From: Bacteroidetes bacterium SB0662_bin_6
Lineage (GTDB): Bacteria > Bacteroidota > Rhodothermia > Rhodothermales > VXPQ01
NCBI GenBank assembly: GCA_009839485.1
Contig: VXPQ01000018.1
Coordinates: forward strand, 62,001-126,000
Reading direction: 5' to 3'
Length of the DNA: 64,000 nt
Part shown: in pieces, positions 59,207-64,000 of the stretch
Position numbering within the stretch: the first letter of the stretch is position 1
Layout: each line of letters starts with the position of its first letter
The notes under the pieces: model-generated
What the model saw: the letters and a program-made list of their open reading frames with translations, nothing else
Database searches by the model: none
Told to the model about the DNA's origin: nothing
Position numbers and translations under genes: made by a program

Positions 59207-62200
59207 ATGAAATATCCCCGCTTCATACGACAGGATGTTCCGGCGCGTCTCCTTTCCGGAGGGGCGGTTCCGCGCATGCCTGGCGCGCTGGTTGTTCTGA
59301 GCCTTGTGCTGCTGCCCGGGATTGTTGGCACGGCCCGTGCCCAGGGCGTCATCGACCGGAATCACGTGCCGGGCACGGAGCGCGTCGATCCCTTCGAGCG
59401 CCGCCGCGACAACATCGACGCCAACAACGTCCGGGCCACCATTACCAACTGGGCGCAGTCGGGCCAGTCCGGAAGTCCGGGCGATTTCTGGTACGAGTGG
59501 CCCAAGAACACGGGCCGGCGCTACGTGGCGCTTACCCAGTTGTGGGTGGGGGCCGAGGTCGAGGACGAAAACAACGACACGCTGTGGGTCGTGAACGTGG
59601 CGGATTTCCGCAGCAATCCCGTCAACGACAACATTTCGTGGACCTTCGAGCCGATCAAGGGATACGTGAATCCGGCGGGAGCGGAGTACGGCATCGCCCA
59701 GTCGGACGAGCCGACTTCCTGGCCGGACGCCTGGCCGGACAAACTCGGCGACGTCCAGGACCCGGGATGGAGCTTTTCGTGGAACGGCTTTTTCGGCAAG
59801 AATGTGTTCAACGCCGATCAGGAATTTTTCTACAAGATCGGCGACGACCAGTACGACCGGTATCCCACGTATTTCCCCGACTCGACCGATTTCAGCCGCC
59901 GGGGCATGGGCCTCGTCGCCGAAGTGCGGGTGCTGGCGTGGAGCCAGATTCTCATCCAGGATGTGGTCTTTTTCATCCACGGGGCGAAGAACGACGGTAC
60001 GCGCGACCTCCGAAAGGCGGGCATGTCCATATGGCTGGCGGACTGCGTGGGCGGCGATTGCAGCGACGACATTCCCTATTTCGATCTCCTCGAGGACGTC
60101 GCCTTCATGACGGACCTTGACGGGATAGGCAACGAGTTTTTCGGGGCGGATCCGGTGGGGGTCGCCACCTTCGCCTTTCTGGAATCCCCCGGCAACGCCG
60201 AGGACCGCATCGACAACGACGGCGACGGCTCCACGTCCGAAGACTGCGATCCTTTGATCGGCGAATGCAACAGCCCGGTGATTCCCGGTTCCTTTCTGCA
60301 GGGCGAGAATCCCACCAATGCGCTGGACGACAACGGCAACGGGCTGATCGACGAGAACCAGACGCATGTGCCGTTCATCACGGCCAGCGGCATCCCGCAG
60401 ACAGGGGTAGGCTATGCGGATTATATCGACAACGACGGGGACGGAGAAGCGGGCAGCCCGGTGGTCACCGCAGAGATGGCGGCGCTTGCTACGACCGATC
60501 ACTGGCGAAGATGGCCGCCCGTGCTTGCCACCGATCAGGATGTGACGGTCCACCTTGTGGGCGTGGAAGAGGACGATGTGGGCCGCGCGTTCAAGGACGG
60601 GATCGACAACAACGATACGTATCTCGAAGAGGGCAACTATCTCGCCGAACCCGGATCGCCCACGGTCACGCAGGACATGGTGAATGCCGCCGCGTCCGAT
60701 AGCTACCGGCGGTACCGCGTGCCCGGCACGGATATCGTGCTGTACGACGTAGGTTCTGAAGATATCGGCAAGGCCTATGCGGACGGCCTCGACAATGACG
60801 GCGACGGCGCCACGGACGAGGGCATCGACGAGGAAATCGACGAAATGATCGACGAAAGCCGCGCCGACGGGATAGACAACGACAAGGACTGGAACCGTTT
60901 CCTCAACGACACCGGGCTGGACGGCGTGCCGTTCAACGGCGATCCCGGCGATAACGACGGCGTGCCCACCTCGGGCGCCGGCACGGGTTTCCCCGGCGAG
61001 CGCAACATCGACGTGACGGACATTTCCGAATCGGACCAGATCGGCATCACGAACGTGCGCATTTTCGGGGCCGGGACCCTCGGAATCGGCAGTTCCTCCG
61101 ATCGTTTCCTGTTCCGCCGCTTTATGCTGCCGGGCAATTTCGATACGGAACTTCCCGATCCCGGCGACACCGACATCACCGTGTCCAGCGGCATTTTCCC
61201 GCTCAAGGCCGGCCAGACCGAGCGCATTTCGCTGGCGGTCGTGATGGGGGGTACGCAGGAAGAGGCGCTCCAGTCGAGAGATTATGCTCTGCAGGCCTAC
61301 CACGAGGATTACCAGTTTGCCCAGGCGCCCATTACGCCCAAGCTGCGCGCCGTGCCCGGCGACGGCAAGGTGACCCTCTACTGGGATTCGATTTCAGAGC
61401 AGTCGTACGATCAGTTCCTTGCGGGCCTTGGGCGTGATCCGAACGACTTCGAGGGCTATCGCATCTATCGTTCGACGGACCCCGCCTTCCTCGATCCGCA
61501 GATCATTACCGACGGCTTCGGCAACCGGCTCCTGCGCAAGCCGATCGCGCAATTCGATCTCATCAACGGGTTCGAGGGATTCCACCCTGTGGATATCAAC
61601 GGCATCCAGTTCTACCTCGGGGACAACAGAGTGAGTCCGGGCGAGGGGAGTAACGGGCTGGCCCACCTTTTCGTGGACGAGGACGTTACGAACGGCATCA
61701 CGTACTTCTACGCCGTAACGGCCTACGACTTCGGTTCCGCGCAGGATAACATTCCGCCCACCGAGACCCCCATTCGCATCCAGCGGCTCGCGGACGGTTC
61801 CATCCGGACAGGCCCCAACGTGGTGGAAATCACGCCCTCGGCGCCGGTGGCCGGCTATGTGGATCCCACGCTCGGTGAACTGGAGCGCGTGGCGGGCACG
61901 ACCAGCAGCCGCATTCTCTACGAGATTGTCGATCCGATTTCCATTGCCGACGGGCACCGGTTCCGCATTGTGTTCGAGGACACGCTCGTCTCCGGCGGAC
62001 GCTTCAGTCCCGACACCCTGACGACCAGAAACTTCTCGCTCGTGGACGTTACGGAAAACGACACGCTGCTCAAGCGTTCCACAGCGTTCCGCGCAGGCCG
62101 GGAATTCCCCCTGCTTGCCGACAACGGCGATCCCATCGGGTTTTCCCTGGCGTTTTTCCCCGAGCCGTTCATTGTGCTCAACAAGGTGGAAACAGCCTGG

Positions 62201-63070
62201 AACAGCGAAGATATTTATCCCATATCGCTGGATCCGCATTCGTCGGCGGGGTTCGTGCGCGGGTTGCGCAATCCGTTCGATTACCGGGTGAAGGTGGTGG
62301 GGCCGGGGCAGGGCCAGTCTATCGAAATGCAGGTGACCCGGCGGCTTACGCTGCCCGCCCGCCCGACCAACGTGGAAGTATACCGCCTGCTTCCGGACGG
62401 CACCGAAGTACCGATAGAATATGCTTTCTGGGATATCACAGGGGATGATTTCGTCTCGTCCCTTTCGACCGAGCCGGCCTCCTGGACCGCCAATCCGGAC
62501 ATAGGGGAGAGCGACTTTATCGTGCTCCGGGAGACCAAGGTGGGCGATGACGGCGGCGATCCTGTGATTACCTGGCGCATCGGGCTGAATTTCGTGTTCA
62601 GGGACAACCGCGATCCCCAGGAAGGCGATGTGGTGACGATCATTACGCGGAAGCCGTTTCTCGCCACCGATGCATTCGAATTCACCGCGACCGGGCCCAA
62701 GGCGGACCTCGACGCGGCCCGCGAGATGCTGGAGGCTATCCGTGTCGTGCCGAACCCCTATGTGGCGACGAACCAGTTCGAGGGGCTCAATCCGTTCAGT
62801 ACGGGCCGCGGCCCCCGCGTCATCAAGTTTATCCACCTGCCCCCGCAGGCCACCGTCCGGATATATACCGTGAGCGGACGCCTCATACGCACCCTCCAGC
62901 TTTCCGAGGGGAGCAACGAGGGGCTCACACCCACCGCCCTGCTTGACGGCACGCTGGACTGGAATCTGGAAAGCGAAGAGGGACTATCCGTCTCGTACGG
63001 GGTGTATTTGTATCATGTGGAAGCGCCCGGCGTCGGCGAGCGGACCGGCACGTTCGCGATCATCAAGTGA
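59207..63070 (+). CDS. Giant surface protein with Ca-binding-like DNDGDG repeats and T9SS-like C-terminus
   Basis: 1287 residues from ATG 59207 ('MKYPRFIRQDVPARLLSGG...PGALVVLSLVLLPGIVGTARAQ' signal); in-frame codons upstream overlap the receptor gene. The middle has thrombospondin-type-3-like loops ('DRIDNDGDGSTSEDCDP', 'DNNGNGLIDENQ', 'DYIDNDGDGEAG', 'DGLDNDGDGATDEGIDEEIDE'), expected to bind calcium. A fibronectin-III-like segment ('TPKLRAVPGDGKVTLYWDSISEQSYDQF') and later beta domains follow. The C-terminus ('AIRVVPNPYVATNQF', 'TVRIYTVSGRLIRTLQL', 'LSVSYGVYLYHVEAPG') resembles a T9SS type A sorting domain. It is probably delivered to the surface by T9SS, helped by the PorV-like protein encoded next. 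Confidence 0.85.
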   Translation: MKYPRFIRQDVPARLLSGGAVPRMPGALVVLSLVLLPGIVGTARAQGVIDRNHVPGTERVDPFERRRDNIDANNVRATITNWAQSGQSGSPGDFWYEWPKNTGRRYVALTQLWVGAEVEDENNDTLWVVNVADFRSNPVNDNISWTFEPIKGYVNPAGAEYGIAQSDEPTSWPDAWPDKLGDVQDPGWSFSWNGFFGKNVFNADQEFFYKIGDDQYDRYPTYFPDSTDFSRRGMGLVAEVRVLAWSQILIQDVVFFIHGAKNDGTRDLRKAGMSIWLADCVGGDCSDDIPYFDLLEDVAFMTDLDGIGNEFFGADPVGVATFAFLESPGNAEDRIDNDGDGSTSEDCDPLIGECNSPVIPGSFLQGENPTNALDDNGNGLIDENQTHVPFITASGIPQTGVGYADYIDNDGDGEAGSPVVTAEMAALATTDHWRRWPPVLATDQDVTVHLVGVEEDDVGRAFKDGIDNNDTYLEEGNYLAEPGSPTVTQDMVNAAASDSYRRYRVPGTDIVLYDVGSEDIGKAYADGLDNDGDGATDEGIDEEIDEMIDESRADGIDNDKDWNRFLNDTGLDGVPFNGDPGDNDGVPTSGAGTGFPGERNIDVTDISESDQIGITNVRIFGAGTLGIGSSSDRFLFRRFMLPGNFDTELPDPGDTDITVSSGIFPLKAGQTERISLAVVMGGTQEEALQSRDYALQAYHEDYQFAQAPITPKLRAVPGDGKVTLYWDSISEQSYDQFLAGLGRDPNDFEGYRIYRSTDPAFLDPQIITDGFGNRLLRKPIAQFDLINGFEGFHPVDINGIQFYLGDNRVSPGEGSNGLAHLFVDEDVTNGITYFYAVTAYDFGSAQDNIPPTETPIRIQRLADGSIRTGPNVVEITPSAPVAGYVDPTLGELERVAGTTSSRILYEIVDPISIADGHRFRIVFEDTLVSGGRFSPDTLTTRNFSLVDVTENDTLLKRSTAFRAGREFPLLADNGDPIGFSLAFFPEPFIVLNKVETAWNSEDIYPISLDPHSSAGFVRGLRNPFDYRVKVVGPGQGQSIEMQVTRRLTLPARPTNVEVYRLLPDGTEVPIEYAFWDITGDDFVSSLSTEPASWTANPDIGESDFIVLRETKVGDDGGDPVITWRIGLNFVFRDNRDPQEGDVVTIITRKPFLATDAFEFTATGPKADLDAAREMLEAIRVVPNPYVATNQFEGLNPFSTGRGPRVIKFIHLPPQATVRIYTVSGRLIRTLQLSEGSNEGLTPTALLDGTLDWNLESEEGLSVSYGVYLYHVEAPGVGERTGTFAIIK

Positions 63071-63077
63071 TCAGGAT

Positions 63078-64000
63078 ATGAAGGGGAAAAAGAACATAGC
63101 GTTTCTGGTTCTTGCGGCGTTTCTCCTGCCGGTATCTTCCGCATTCGCGCAGCAGGGATTCGACAGCCAGACCCGCACCGTGAGCAAGCGGGGCACTACG
63201 GCCGCCGACTTCCTCGGTATTCCTGTGGGCGCCCGCGCCACGGCTCTTGGCGGCGCTATCACGGCCGCCGTTTCCGATCCCATAGCGATCTACTGGAATC
63301 CCGCCGGGATCGCCGGCATCGAGGATGTGAGCTTCACCGGCGAATACGCCAACTGGCTCGCCTCCATTGACCTCAACTTCCTTGCGGTGGTGATTCCCAG
63401 CCGGTTCGGGGTGCTTGGCGTCGGCATTACCTCCATGCGCACGCCGGAGATGGAAGTGACGACCGTGGCCATGCAGGACGGCACCGGCGAAACGTTCGAT
63501 GCTTCCTCCTATGCCGCGGCCCTCACGTACGCCCGCGCGCTCACGGACCGCTTCTCCATCGGCGGCTCCGTCAAGTTGATCCAGGAGCGCATCTGGAATT
63601 CGTCCTCCGGCGGCCTGGCCTTCGATGTCGGCACGCAATTCGAGACGCCCTTCCGGGGGGTCCGTCTCGGGGCTTCCATCAGCAACTTCGGCACGAAACT
63701 GCAAATAGGAGGGGACGACCTGCTTGCCCGCGTGGATGTGGATCCCAACAACCGGGGCAACAACGAAAGCAACCGCGCCCTGCTCAAGACCGACCGCTTC
63801 GATCTGCCGCTCATCATGCGCATCGGGTTGTCCGGCGAGGTGTTCCAGCGCGGCGGCAACCGCCTCACGCTTTCCATCGACGCGCTCAATCCCAACAACA
63901 GCGAGCAATACCTGAATGCCGGCGCGGAGATCGGCTTGCTCGGGGACCTGATCATGTTCCGGGGCGGGTACAGCGAACTGCTGCTGGAAAACAGCCTGCG
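63078..64000 (+). CDS. PorV/UPF0164-like outer-membrane barrel protein (truncated by window end)
   Basis: The first 307 residues are visible; the frame continues beyond the window. ATG 63078 follows the upstream stop (63070) by 7 bases. Signal peptide: 'MKGKKNIAFLVLAAFLLPVSSAFAQQ'. The mature start 'GTTAADFLGIPVGARATALGGAITAAVSDPIAIYWNPAGIAG' is the hallmark of the PorV/PorQ family (UPF0164), whose barrel relates to FadL. PorV is the shuttle that moves T9SS cargo to the attachment complex, which suits a gene next to a putative T9SS surface protein. Regular 'GVGITSMRTPEMEVTT' and 'LGASISNFGTKLQIGG' strands support the barrel. Confidence 0.9.
   Translation, partial: MKGKKNIAFLVLAAFLLPVSSAFAQQGFDSQTRTVSKRGTTAADFLGIPVGARATALGGAITAAVSDPIAIYWNPAGIAGIEDVSFTGEYANWLASIDLNFLAVVIPSRFGVLGVGITSMRTPEMEVTTVAMQDGTGETFDASSYAAALTYARALTDRFSIGGSVKLIQERIWNSSSGGLAFDVGTQFETPFRGVRLGASISNFGTKLQIGGDDLLARVDVDPNNRGNNESNRALLKTDRFDLPLIMRIGLSGEVFQRGGNRLTLSIDALNPNNSEQYLNAGAEIGLLGDLIMFRGGYSELLLENSL

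Noticed and set aside
1-64000. tRNA, rRNA or CRISPR arrays
   Set aside because: No cloverleaf with conserved TTC-GA-TC arms and no regularly spaced direct repeats of 25-40 bases were seen by eye; a covariance-model search could still find a small RNA.

Overview
The window reads as a chromosomal segment of a GC-rich member of the Bacteroidota/Rhodothermota side of the tree, most likely Rhodothermia-like. The evidence is C-terminal type IX secretion (T9SS) sorting domains of the 'YPNP...YDMLGREV' kind, SusC/OmpA-type TonB-dependent barrels, a PorV/UPF0164 protein, and many secreted or lipoprotein enzymes. This placement is inferred from protein style. No rRNA or tRNA gene was seen.

Layout. 1-1286: the end of a TonB-dependent receptor. 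1374-9946: a carbohydrate-use block with a divergent SDR oxidoreductase, a fucose-isomerase-like enzyme, two tandem SSS sodium/solute symporters, an ARMT1/DUF89 phosphatase and a BNR sialidase-like lipoprotein. 10033-14555: a RidA protein, a tandem pair of Uma2 nucleases, a DUF5060 glycoside hydrolase and a FitA/VapC-type toxin-antitoxin pair. 14588-24228: a sugar-oxidation style block with phytanoyl-CoA dioxygenase, PVC-type dehydrogenase, VCBS protein, cupredoxin-HEAT protein, Gfo/Idh/MocA oxidoreductase, MFS transporter and DUF1080 protein. 24326-32123: a giant CotH/lamin-tail T9SS protein and a UPF0182 membrane protein.

32353-38770 is a visibly AT-richer defence island. It holds a C5-cytosine methyltransferase, a UvrD-like helicase fused to a PD-(D/E)XK Fe-S nuclease, and an OLD-type ATPase-TOPRIM nuclease in overlapping order, with a decayed HNH endonuclease just upstream. 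38996-44780 returns to housekeeping and secreted genes: a cytochrome-bearing PVC dehydrogenase, MGMT, a Sel1-like protein, an SGNH hydrolase and a VOC protein. 45175-47792 is a second AT-richer insert, a two-gene restriction-modification system of BcgI-like architecture (nuclease-methylase fusion plus specificity subunit). It abuts the headless remnant of an ABC exporter gene.

48476-54398 holds a T9SS protein made of repeated Cache-like modules, a GH13 amylase lipoprotein and a sulfatase. 54858-64000 is a probable operon of parvulin lipoprotein, TonB-dependent receptor, giant surface protein and PorV-like protein.

Small repeats connect distant parts of the window. Family A (full copy 5645-5831, 37-bp form 15596-15632, half copy 54831-54878) has 19-bp terminal inverted repeats and apparent 4-bp target duplications. 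One copy sits exactly at a stop codon, and another supplies the start codon and signal-peptide n-region of a lipoprotein gene. Family B (54433-54606, with a deleted derivative at 24265-24318) is a second palindromic repeat. A 1.87-kb tandem duplication (3669-5538 / 5539-7599) produced the two symporters and was later interrupted by the family A element.
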